Shown here piece by piece: positions 1 through 6,307 of a stretch of 12,981 nt of DNA. The stretch is taken from contig CALDGX010000163.1 of assembly GCA_937941715.1 (NCBI GenBank), positions 1 to 12,981 on the forward strand. The letters run 5' to 3'. Each line of letters starts with the position of its first letter. Position 1 is the stretch's first letter. The DNA comes from an uncultured Chloracidobacterium sp. (GTDB taxonomy: Bacteria; Acidobacteriota; Blastocatellia; Pyrinomonadales; Pyrinomonadaceae). A program made the translations under genes and the position numbers. The notes under the pieces were generated by a model. It had not been told where the DNA came from. It saw only the letters and a program-made list of their open reading frames with translations, and did no database searches.

Positions 1-81
1 AGCTTTGCTTTTTACAACACCCGCGAAGATGTCGATAAGCTCGCCGATGCGATCCAAAAAGTCATCGAAGTATTTGCCTGA
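1..81 (+). CDS. sufS: Cysteine desulfurase (SufS type), C-terminal end only
   Basis: The window opens inside a + strand reading frame that encodes 26 residues and stops at TGA 79-81. The visible tail reads SFAFYNTREDVDKLADAIQK followed by VIEVFA. The R-x-S-F-x-x-YNT-x-E-(D/E)-(V/I)-D-x-L pattern is typical of the extreme C terminus of group II (SufS/CsdA) PLP-dependent cysteine desulfurases, which remove sulfur from cysteine for Fe-S cluster assembly. The catalytic lysine and cysteine lie outside the window. The call is strengthened by sufU at 1895, because SufU proteins accept sulfur from SufS and the two are commonly neighbours. No other family fits the tail equally well, but 26 residues is little evidence. 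Confidence 0.75.
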   Translation, partial: SFAFYNTREDVDKLADAIQKVIEVFA

Positions 82-108
82 CAGCTAACGAGCTTTTTTG
101 GCGCGGAT

Positions 109-124
109 TGTGAGGTTGGTCACA
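109..124. promoter_or_regulatory. CRP/FNR-superfamily-like operator (TGTGA-N6-TCACA) upstream of fhs
   Basis: TGTGA (109-113) and TCACA (120-124) are perfect inverted half-sites separated by 6 bp, which is the Escherichia coli CRP consensus arrangement. The centre lies at 116.5. With the -10-like GATAAT at 146-151, transcription would start near 158, placing the centre at -41.5, the classical class II activator position. The exact palindrome and its position are seen in the sequence. Which regulator binds, if any, is inference: a CRP, FNR or other superfamily member could do so. Confidence 0.5.
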
Positions 125-145
125 TCGTATGGATCAAGATTGAGT

Positions 146-151
146 GATAAT
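146..151 (+). promoter_or_regulatory. Candidate -10 element for fhs
   Basis: GATAAT matches the sigma70 -10 consensus at 5 of 6 positions and ends 6 nt before the ATG at 158. No good -35 hexamer lies 16-18 bp upstream (that position reads CATCGT), as expected for a promoter that needs an activator. The CRP-like palindrome covers the -35 region. If used, the fhs transcript would be essentially leaderless. Confidence 0.4.
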
Positions 152-157
152 CCGGAT

Positions 158-1858
158 ATGTATTCAGATCTCTACATTGCACAACACGCCAACCTTCGTC
201 CCGTTTCTGAGATTGCCGAACAGCTTGGCCTCGGGCCTGATGATTTCGATATCTACGGCAGCCCATATATCGCCAAGCTTCGGCTCGACGTCCTTGACCG
301 CATAAAAGACCGGCCCAACGGTAAGTACATCGACATTTCGGCGATCACCCCGACGCCGCTCGGCGAGGGCAAATCGACCACGCTGATCGGACTCGGCGAA
401 GCAATGAAGCACCTGGGCAAACGCTCAGTCGTCAGCCTGCGTCAGCCGTCACAGGGGCCGACATTCGGCATTAAGGGCGGGGCCGCCGGCGGCGGTTATG
501 CCCAGGTCGTGCCGATGGAGACGTTCAACCTCAATCTGACCGGCGACATTCACGCTGTCACGGCGGCCAATAACCTGTTGGCCGCAATGATCGACAACAA
601 GCTTCTCCGCGGCAATCCGCTCAATATCAATCCGCACAGCATCACATGGAAACGCGTGGTCGATACCAATGATCGAGCTCTGAGAAAGATAATTGTCGGG
701 CTCGGCGGCCGCATGGAAGGCGGCATCCCGCGCGAAACGGGTTTTGACATCACGGTCGCGTCCGAGGTCATGGCGATACTTGCGCTGACCACGTCGCTCA
801 AGGATATGCGCGAACGGTTTGGCCGGATCGTCGTCGGTTTGACGCACGATAAAAAACCGGTCACCGCCGAGGAGATCGGTGCCGCCGGTGCGATGACCGT
901 CCTGATGCGCGATGCCATCCGCCCGACGATAATGCAGACGCTCGAGAACACGCCGGCGCTTGTGCACGCCGGGCCGTTTGCCAACGTCGCCCACGGCAAC
1001 AGCAGTATTTTAGCGGACCTGATCGGAATAAAGACCGCCGATTACCTGATGACCGAATCAGGATTTGGTGCGGACATCGGCGCTGAGAAATTCTTTAATA
1101 TCAAGTGCCGTTACAGTGGCCTCGTTCCCGACGCCTGTGTGATCGTCGCCACGATCCGAGCGTTGAAATCGCACAGCGGCAAATACAAGATCGTCGCCGG
1201 CAAACCGCTGCCGCCGGAAATGCTCGAAAACAATGTCGCCGACGTCGAGGCCGGCGCAGCCAACCTCAGAAAGCAGATCGAAAATGTCCGGCTTCACGGC
1301 GTCACGCCGGTTGTCGCCATCAACGCGTTTGCGACCGATCACGCGGACGAGATCGAAGCCGTGAAGCGCATCGCGATCGAATCAGGAGCGCTCGGGGCGG
1401 CAGTGTCGACCCACTGGGCAGACGGCGGAAAGGGGGCGATGGCATTGGCCGAAATGGTGATCGACGCAGCCGATCAACCAAGCGAATTCAAGTTTCTGTA
1501 CGACCTCGACCAACCGATCAAGGCCAAGATCGAAACGATCGCGAAAAAGATCTATGGCGCCGAGGACGTCTATTTTGAACCCTTCGCCGATCAGCAGATC
1601 GCCTCATACGAGGCGAATGGGTTCGGCAATTTGCCCATTTGTATGGCAAAAACACACCTGAGCCTTAGTCACGACCCGAAACTTAAGGGTGCCCCGAGCG
1701 GATTCACGTTACCGATCCGCGAGGTTCGGGCAAGCGTCGGTGCCGGTTTCATTTACCCGATATGCGGTGATATGCGTACGATGCCGGCTCTACCCGAACA
1801 TCCTGCTGCCGAAAAGGTCGATATTGATGCCGATGGCAACATTGTCGGGTTGTTTTAA
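158..1858 (+). CDS. fhs: Formate--tetrahydrofolate ligase
   Basis: A 566-residue cytosolic ligase that makes 10-formyl-THF from formate, THF and ATP, feeding one-carbon metabolism (purines, formyl-Met-tRNA, serine cycling). Visible signatures are the P-loop TPLGEGKST (residues 66-74), the adjacent PSQGPTFGIKGGAAGGG block (97-113) and NLTGDIHAVTAANNL (126-140), all characteristic of the family. Length agrees with the usual 555-560 residues. The frame stays open upstream to a TTG at 98, and a TTG at 140 is also possible. I chose ATG 158 because MYSDLYIAQHA aligns with the usual N terminus and because the CRP-like palindrome and GATAAT box lie in the excluded stretch. It sits between sufS (stop at 81) and sufU (start at 1895), an unusual place for it. 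Codon use resembles its neighbours. Confidence 0.96.
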   Translation: MYSDLYIAQHANLRPVSEIAEQLGLGPDDFDIYGSPYIAKLRLDVLDRIKDRPNGKYIDISAITPTPLGEGKSTTLIGLGEAMKHLGKRSVVSLRQPSQGPTFGIKGGAAGGGYAQVVPMETFNLNLTGDIHAVTAANNLLAAMIDNKLLRGNPLNINPHSITWKRVVDTNDRALRKIIVGLGGRMEGGIPRETGFDITVASEVMAILALTTSLKDMRERFGRIVVGLTHDKKPVTAEEIGAAGAMTVLMRDAIRPTIMQTLENTPALVHAGPFANVAHGNSSILADLIGIKTADYLMTESGFGADIGAEKFFNIKCRYSGLVPDACVIVATIRALKSHSGKYKIVAGKPLPPEMLENNVADVEAGAANLRKQIENVRLHGVTPVVAINAFATDHADEIEAVKRIAIESGALGAAVSTHWADGGKGAMALAEMVIDAADQPSEFKFLYDLDQPIKAKIETIAKKIYGAEDVYFEPFADQQIASYEANGFGNLPICMAKTHLSLSHDPKLKGAPSGFTLPIREVRASVGAGFIYPICGDMRTMPALPEHPAAEKVDIDADGNIVGLF

Positions 1859-1894
1859 CTAGGCTATGCGGTTCGGGCGTAATAAAATATAGCT

Positions 1895-2344
1895 ATGTCC
1901 GAATTGAGCGACCTGTATCAGGAAGTAATTTTAGAGCACAACAAAAATCCGCGAAATTTTCGCGAGATCGAGGATGCTGACCAAACGGCCGATGGCAAGA
2001 ACCCCCTGTGTGGCGATGCCTTGCGTGTTTATGTCGCAATGGACGGCGACAAGATCGCCGATGTAGCCTTTAAGGGCTCAGGCTGCGCAATTTCAAAGGC
2101 CTCAGCGTCGATGATGACCCAGGCTGTTAAAGGCAAGACACGCGAAGAGGCGGAGGTCCTCTTTAACGAGTTCCACGAAATGGTGACCGGCGGCCTCGAT
2201 GCCGAGAACGAGGAGAATAGCCTCGGAAAACTTAAGATATTCGCCGGCGTTCTCGAGTTTCCCGCACGGGTAAAATGCGCATCGTTGAGCTGGCACACTC
2301 TTCATGCCGCGCTCTCGGGCGACGATGCCGTCTCGACCGAATGA
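1895..2344 (+). CDS. sufU: SufU-type Fe-S cluster assembly sulfurtransferase
   Basis: 149 residues, IscU/SufU fold. The zinc-site residues of SufU are all present: Cys39 and Asp41 in PLCGD, Cys64 in GSGCAIS, and Cys128 in RVKCAS. The insert between the second and third cysteines (about residues 84-115) is the feature that separates SufU from IscU. In Gram-positive bacteria SufU takes persulfide sulfur from SufS and passes it to SufBCD, and that role is inferred here from the sufS tail at 1-81. SufBCD is not in the window. The gap to fhs is 36 bp and AT-rich (TAATAAAATATAG just before the ATG), with no obvious Shine-Dalgarno sequence. The stop codon overlaps the ATG of the next gene (ATGA at 2341-2344), so translation of the two is probably coupled. 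Confidence 0.95.
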   Translation: MSELSDLYQEVILEHNKNPRNFREIEDADQTADGKNPLCGDALRVYVAMDGDKIADVAFKGSGCAISKASASMMTQAVKGKTREEAEVLFNEFHEMVTGGLDAENEENSLGKLKIFAGVLEFPARVKCASLSWHTLHAALSGDDAVSTE

Positions 2345-2748
2345 CGACCGGCGACATCAATTCGCGGCAGGATATTGAACGACTGGTGGATCATTTCTAC
2401 TCGGTCGCTATGAGCGATACCGTCATCGGACACCATTTTGCGGCGATGGATATGGCGGCACACGCGCCCGTGATGTGTGATTTCTGGGAAAAAGCGATCT
2501 TCGGTCGACCTGTATATTTTGGAAACCCATTGATCGTCCACCAGACGTTGGACGCCAAGGTTCGAATGGAACCGGGTCATTTTGTCCGATGGGTCGAGAT
2601 ATTTGTTGAGGCCGTCGACGGTTTGTTTTCCGGCGAAAATGCTGATCGAGCAAAACTTCGGGCCCGAATGGTCGCCGACAGTATCAATCAACGTCTGAAC
2701 GAGGAACATCGTCTGACCGAATTAGATATTCACGGGCGAGCGTACTAA
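2341..2748 (+). CDS. Group III truncated hemoglobin
   Basis: 135 residues, a heme-binding truncated globin of group III (the Campylobacter Ctb class). Expected heme-pocket residues can be placed: Tyr20 (B10) in HFY, His41 (E7), proximal His67 (F8) in GNPLIVHQ, and Trp84 (G8) in HFVRW. The DFWEKAIFG and YFGNP motifs are typical of the group. Proteins of this class bind O2 and NO, and their roles include NO or peroxide detoxification and O2 handling. The frame is open further upstream (from 2275), but the ATG at 2341 overlapping the sufU stop gives the correct globin N terminus. It is translationally coupled to sufU, so a role in protecting Fe-S assembly from NO or O2 is plausible but inferred. 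Its last 65 bp overlap the 3' end of glpD on the opposite strand. Confidence 0.93.
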   Translation: MTTGDINSRQDIERLVDHFYSVAMSDTVIGHHFAAMDMAAHAPVMCDFWEKAIFGRPVYFGNPLIVHQTLDAKVRMEPGHFVRWVEIFVEAVDGLFSGENADRAKLRARMVADSINQRLNEEHRLTELDIHGRAY

Positions 2749-4201
2749 ACTCGTCGATCTGCCGCCTGATCCAATCGTCGTCGAAATCCAATTCCGAAGC
2801 CATTATCGCTGCAACGCGGGGTGCCATTTCGATGGCGGCCCGGGCGTCAAGGAAAAGTGCTCGTGTCCGCCGGGCAAGTACGTCCTCGACCGACCTCGCC
2901 ATTTCGGTCCGCACCGCCCTGATCACGTCATTTTCGGTGTGATCCAATTTTTGGTGAAGTCGACGCCCGCCCAACGAACCGGCGTCATAGTGAATTGCGA
3001 TAGTTTCGGTAACGCATTCGCGCTCCGCCAGTCCGCCGACCTTTATCGCTTTGTGGATCGCGTCCTCGGCCATTCGCCGGTACGTCGTCCACTTTCCGCC
3101 GGTCACGGTTATAAGTCCCGCGGCATCGACGAAAATATCATGGCTTCGCGCAATCGACGATGTCTTTTCCTTTCCGGCGTTTGCGATCAGCGGCCGTATT
3201 CCGGCGAAGACACTCAACACATCGTCGACGGTCGGCTTGCCGGACAAATATTTCGAAGCATTTTCGATCAGGAATTCGATCTCGGACGCAAGTGCTCGCG
3301 GCTCAAGCTCGGCCTTGTCAACCAGCGTGTCCGTGGTGCCTATCAACGTCTGTCCGTACCAAGGAATGCAGAACAGCACCCTGCCGTCATTCGTTTTCGG
3401 GATCATTATCGATGTCTGCGAACCCAGAAACCGGCCATCAACGACGATATGAATACCCTGAGCAAACTTCAGGAGCGGCTTGGCCGAAGCGTCGGTCATT
3501 TTCCTGACCGGATCGGTGAATACACCGGTGGCGTTGATGACCGTGCGGGCACTGACCGAAACCTCGGTTCCGGTCTCGACGTCGATGAATGACACTCCGT
3601 TCACGCGGCCTGAAGAGTCGCGGGTGATACCGGAGACCTTCGCATAATTGAGGAGAACTGCCCCGTGGGTCGCAGCGGTCTGGACAAGCCCGATGAGCAA
3701 TCTCGTGTCATCAAATCGGCCGTCGTAGTAGACCACCCCGCCCGAGAGGCCCTTCGTGACCGCGGTCGGCGCAAGTTCGATCGCCTCGGCCCGCGAAACG
3801 ACCCGCGAACGCGTCACCGCATAACGTCCGGACAGCATATCGTACAGCTTCATTCCGACGCCATAAAACAATTTGTCCAGAACACTGTAACAAGGGATCA
3901 GAAACTGCTGCTCGCTGACCAGATCAGGGGCATTCTTAAGAAGGGTCCCTCGTTCGCGAAGCGCTTCGCGGACCAGCGAAATGTCGCCCTGTCTTAAATA
4001 TCTGACGCCGCCATGAACGAGCTTTGTACTTCGGCTTGATGTTCCTTTTCCAAAATCGTGCTGTTCGAGCAGCAGGACTGACAATCCGCGGGTCGCCGCA
4101 TCGACCGCGCAGCCGACACCGGTGGCTCCGCCGCCAATAATGACAACGTCCCACGGGCCGGGATTTTCGCCGATGGCGGCTGTGACCTTTTCTCTTTTCA
4201 T
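2684..4201 (-). CDS. glpD: FAD-dependent glycerol-3-phosphate dehydrogenase
   Basis: 505 residues. It oxidises sn-glycerol 3-phosphate to dihydroxyacetone phosphate, passing electrons via FAD to the membrane quinone pool. The protein has the Rossmann FAD motif GGGATGVG (23-30), the GTSSRSTKLVHGGVRYL block (53-69), GRFDDTRLL (161-169), FAGIRPL (332-338) and TGGKWTTYR (367-375), followed by the C-terminal helical domain. Length is normal for GlpD/GlpA-type enzymes. The start at ATG 4201 puts the dinucleotide motif about 20 residues in, as usual. No glpK or glpF lies beside it, so it is a stand-alone copy, perhaps for glycerol or phospholipid-derived G3P. Its 3' end runs convergently into the globin gene. 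The upstream gap carries an inverted repeat (4256-4283) that could regulate it together with the divergent DUF2585 gene. Confidence 0.95.
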   Translation of the reverse strand: MKREKVTAAIGENPGPWDVVIIGGGATGVGCAVDAATRGLSVLLLEQHDFGKGTSSRSTKLVHGGVRYLRQGDISLVREALRERGTLLKNAPDLVSEQQFLIPCYSVLDKLFYGVGMKLYDMLSGRYAVTRSRVVSRAEAIELAPTAVTKGLSGGVVYYDGRFDDTRLLIGLVQTAATHGAVLLNYAKVSGITRDSSGRVNGVSFIDVETGTEVSVSARTVINATGVFTDPVRKMTDASAKPLLKFAQGIHIVVDGRFLGSQTSIMIPKTNDGRVLFCIPWYGQTLIGTTDTLVDKAELEPRALASEIEFLIENASKYLSGKPTVDDVLSVFAGIRPLIANAGKEKTSSIARSHDIFVDAAGLITVTGGKWTTYRRMAEDAIHKAIKVGGLAERECVTETIAIHYDAGSLGGRRLHQKLDHTENDVIRAVRTEMARSVEDVLARRTRALFLDARAAIEMAPRVAAIMASELDFDDDWIRRQIDEFSTLAREYLIRSDDVPRSDVD

Positions 4202-4255
4202 CGGGCCGGGACCAACCGAATAAAGTTTAGCAGACCGCCGGCGGCTTGGCTCATT

Positions 4256-4283
4256 TTGGCAACGGACACGCGTTCCTTGCCAA
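4256..4283. promoter_or_regulatory. Inverted repeat TTGGCAA-N14-TTGCCAA, candidate operator
   Basis: Perfect 7-bp arms at 4256-4262 and 4277-4283 have centres 21 bp apart, two turns of the helix, which suits a dimeric regulator. An additional TTGGC at 4246-4250 repeats the left half-site 10 bp away. The repeat lies in the 112-bp divergent gap between glpD and the DUF2585 gene, and its right arm covers the putative -35 of the latter. A separate perfect 10-bp palindrome (CCGCCGGCGG, 4235-4244) lies closer to glpD. The binding protein is unknown. Confidence 0.4.
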
Positions 4284-4305
4284 CAGGCCAGTTTCCCGCG
4301 ACAAT
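4277..4305 (+). promoter_or_regulatory. Candidate promoter of the DUF2585 gene
   Basis: TTGCCA (4277-4282), a 17-bp spacer and GACAAT (4300-4305) give a fair sigma70-like promoter. The start point would be near 4312, only 2 nt before the ATG at 4314, so the mRNA would be almost leaderless. That agrees with the lack of a Shine-Dalgarno sequence. The -35 coincides with one arm of the inverted repeat. Confidence 0.35.
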
Positions 4306-4313
4306 GTGTCGGT

Positions 4314-4916
4314 ATGGATCACAAAGGCACTTCCGGCTCGGGACTATGGGCAGATATTAAGGAAGACAAATACGTCGCCGCAACCTATTTGCTGATAGTC
4401 ATAGCGGCCGTGGTGATCCTGCAGATACAGGGCCGTGTATGGTGGTGTCAGGCCGGCGATATCACACCCTGGTCGTGGAACATTTGGTCAACGCACAATT
4501 CCCAGCACATCATCGACCCGTATTCGTTCACGCATGTTCTGCACGGCGTCTTGGAATTCTGGTTGATCGGGCTCGTCTTTAGTCGAATGCCGATGGTTTG
4601 GCGTCTCGCTCTCGCGGTATTCATTGAAAGCACGTGGGAGGTGGCCGAAAACTCAGCAACGGTGATCGAGCGATACCGTTCTGCTACGATATCGCTCGAT
4701 TATTTCGGCGACTCGATCATCAACTCCGTCGCCGACATCGCCTGTTGCTCATTAGGATTTCTGATCGCCTACAAACTCCGGTTCTGGCGCTCGCTGGCGT
4801 TGTTCGTCATCACCGAGATCCTGTTGATCGTATTCATAAGGGACAGCCTGATCATAAACATCATAATGCTGCTGTTTCCCGTCGAAGCGATCAGATCATG
4901 GCAGATGGTCCATTAA
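4314..4916 (+). CDS. DUF2585 (UPF0314) family membrane protein
   Basis: 200 residues, function unknown. Family-type conserved motifs are clear: GRVWWC (40-45), the SQHIIDPYSFTHVLHG block (63-78), ESTWEVAENS (105-114), VIERYRSATISLDYFGDSI (117-135) and NSVAD (137-141). Four to five hydrophobic helices are visible (about 22-38, 78-90, 97-108, 142-154, 159-190), so it is an inner-membrane protein. The conserved His, Asp, Glu and Arg residues near the membrane suggest an enzyme or metal site, but no reaction is known to me. It is transcribed alone. Its TAA stop overlaps the stop of the convergent GrdB-like gene inside TTAA at 4913-4916. The family assignment is from motif memory. Confidence 0.8.
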   Translation: MDHKGTSGSGLWADIKEDKYVAATYLLIVIAAVVILQIQGRVWWCQAGDITPWSWNIWSTHNSQHIIDPYSFTHVLHGVLEFWLIGLVFSRMPMVWRLALAVFIESTWEVAENSATVIERYRSATISLDYFGDSIINSVADIACCSLGFLIAYKLRFWRSLALFVITEILLIVFIRDSLIINIIMLLFPVEAIRSWQMVH

Positions 4917-5704
4917 CGCTCACCTCTGGCTGCCTCAACCTGAGTCTCGAGATCGACTGCCAGTTTGCGTGAACCGGGCTGGTCAAAAGTTTCCATCCAT
5001 CGAAGTGTTTCATCCAGCACTCGACGCTGATACTCACTCCAATTGGGTTTGCCCGCGACCGAACCGAGATCACCTTGGTAATACGCAGTTCTGGGCGGAC
5101 GAACCTTATCGGTGATCTTAGGATCGACCGAGATGTTGATGGTCGGAATACCACTTTGCTCGATGGCCCGAGCCAAAATACCAAGGGTCTGGTGGCAAAG
5201 CCGGGACGCCGGTATCAATAAAACGGCCTGTACGTTGTAGTATTTGATCCGTTCAACCAGATCCGGTGCGAGGATTTTCGCCACAGCAACGGCATCGGGA
5301 ATGTGGCTGCTCACGCTCCACCACGCACTGTTAAGGCTGCCGAGCACTGAATTGTCCTGATACTCGACCAAGCGGTCGATTGGAATAAGTGAATTTCTAT
5401 CGTCAGTAACCGCCTTCGGATCATAACCCTTTGCCGCGTAACGCAGGTCTGAAGCGTCAACCTCGATCGGTATCTCGCGAAACGTTGTATCGCCCCCCTT
5501 GGACGAGAGATCGAATGATTCCGTACCATCGATGTAGGCGCCGGCCGACGATACTAGCCCGAGATTCAACATAGGCAGAGCACGCCTGACGGGGGTAAAG
5601 GGGGCATGAACATTCTCGACCCAGGGATAGCCATTAAGATCGTCATTCGAATTCCACCGGCCGAAGCGTGACGCGAACTCACCCGATTTTTCTATCAGTT
5701 CCAT
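4913..5704 (-). CDS. Glycine/sarcosine/betaine reductase B subunit-like protein, no selenocysteine
   Basis: 263 residues, related to the GrdB/PrdB component of amino-acid reductases. Motifs shared with the short non-selenocysteine members are FTPVRRALP (36-44), VSSAGAY (51-57), DTTFREIP (72-79), IPIDRL (107-112), LGSLN (121-125), HIPD (134-137), AVLLIPASRLCHQTLG (160-175), SGIPTINIS (184-192) and TDKVRPPR (198-205). There is no in-frame TGA. Cys170 is the only cysteine, and the partner position of the usual CxxC is Ser167 (codon TCC). True glycine reductases are anaerobic selenoenzymes that work with GrdA and GrdC, which are absent here, so the substrate and even enzyme activity are unknown. 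The gene starts 5 nt after the DUF4149 stop, clearly in one operon with it. Confidence 0.82.
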   Translation of the reverse strand: MELIEKSGEFASRFGRWNSNDDLNGYPWVENVHAPFTPVRRALPMLNLGLVSSAGAYIDGTESFDLSSKGGDTTFREIPIEVDASDLRYAAKGYDPKAVTDDRNSLIPIDRLVEYQDNSVLGSLNSAWWSVSSHIPDAVAVAKILAPDLVERIKYYNVQAVLLIPASRLCHQTLGILARAIEQSGIPTINISVDPKITDKVRPPRTAYYQGDLGSVAGKPNWSEYQRRVLDETLRWMETFDQPGSRKLAVDLETQVEAARGER

Positions 5705-5709
5705 ATAGT

Positions 5710-6237
5710 TTATATCTTAAACTCTTTCTGAAAATCATATACATTGGACTCAGCTGTTTTTACGGGCCCAAATTTCCTGTTAGCGATCACAAAGAACGTG
5801 ATCAATGCGGCGATCATGCCGGCAAATAATACCCAAACCGAATATTCGTGAAGGACATTGAACTGAATTCTCAATGGATCATCTACCGGGACGTCATCTA
5901 TCGGCCGACCGAGCTGCAGCCGAATCGAAGATAACCAAAAACCGATGACAAATTGACCGATCGCACACGCGGACGCAAGCACCAACAGCAGAAAACGCTC
6001 GACCCACAGCCACAAACGGCTGATTCGAGCGTTCGCGATCAGCGAGGTCGCGATCATTACCAGCGAGATGGCCAGCCCCGAATAATTCAATATTGCGAGC
6101 GTTCGATTGACCACACTACCGGCCATTTCACGAGAAGGCAGAACGGCGAAGGCGCTCTGGGCGACGCCTATAAAGAAGACGGCGGCACCAAGCCAGATCG
6201 CCAAAATCAAAAGCCTAATATCCGAGAAGAACTTCAT
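5710..6237 (-). CDS. DUF4149 (TMEM205-like) four-helix membrane protein
   Basis: 175 residues with four hydrophobic helices at about 7-30, 50-69, 80-102 and 131-152. The N-terminal helix resembles a signal anchor. The arrangement and motifs (IWLGAAVFF in helix 1, RIQFNVLHEYS before helix 4) match DUF4149 proteins, an uncharacterised inner-membrane family. It is the first gene of a two-gene operon with the GrdB-like protein. The start at 6237 gives a normal N terminus with the charged MKFFSDIR before helix 1. There is no Shine-Dalgarno sequence, but a good promoter lies 26-54 bp upstream. Function unknown. The tight link suggests the pair act together, possibly in thiol or redox chemistry at the membrane, which is inference. 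Confidence 0.8.
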   Translation of the reverse strand: MKFFSDIRLLILAIWLGAAVFFIGVAQSAFAVLPSREMAGSVVNRTLAILNYSGLAISLVMIATSLIANARISRLWLWVERFLLLVLASACAIGQFVIGFWLSSIRLQLGRPIDDVPVDDPLRIQFNVLHEYSVWVLFAGMIAALITFFVIANRKFGPVKTAESNVYDFQKEFKI

Positions 6238-6262
6238 TGAAAAGACGTGACCGCAAGCCTGT

Positions 6263-6291
6263 ATTATCTAGCTTTTTGCGTAAAAGGGCAA
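6263..6291 (-). promoter_or_regulatory. Promoter of the DUF4149-GrdB-like operon
   Basis: Read on the - strand, TTGCCC (6291-6286), a 17-bp spacer and GATAAT (6268-6263) match the sigma70 consensus at 4/6 and 5/6. The start point would be near 6256, giving a leader of about 19 nt. It lies in the 70-bp gap behind the GT26 gene, so this operon can be expressed separately from the glycan genes. Confidence 0.5.
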
Positions 6292-6307
6292 AGCACGTCG
6301 CCGCGGC

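Noticed and set aside
83..99. Terminator-like AGCT-N4-AGCT followed by six T after the cysteine desulfurase gene
   Set aside because: A 4-bp stem without GC-rich arms is too weak to call a terminator, although the T run is real.
98..157. N-terminal extension of fhs to TTG 98 (or TTG 140)
   Set aside because: The extra 20 residues do not look like the family's N terminus, there is no ribosome site, and the stretch contains the CRP-like palindrome and the -10 box. TTG 140 cannot be fully excluded.
1105..1578. 157-codon open frame inside fhs in another + frame
   Set aside because: It is an Arg/Asp-rich out-of-frame shadow of a clearly conserved gene, with no recognisable family.
2939..3592. 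217-codon open frame antisense to glpD
   Set aside because: Composition is that of a reverse-strand shadow in GC-rich DNA, with no start signal and no recognisable motifs. glpD is conserved across the same bases.
4913..5704. Possible selenoprotein, because the family includes Sec-containing GrdB
   Set aside because: There is no in-frame TGA. The positions of the redox motif are TCC (Ser167) and TGC (Cys170).
6244..6299. GACGTG / CACGTC inverted pair flanking the DUF4149 promoter
   Set aside because: Six-base arms 44 bp apart are expected by chance at this GC content, and no further symmetry supports them.
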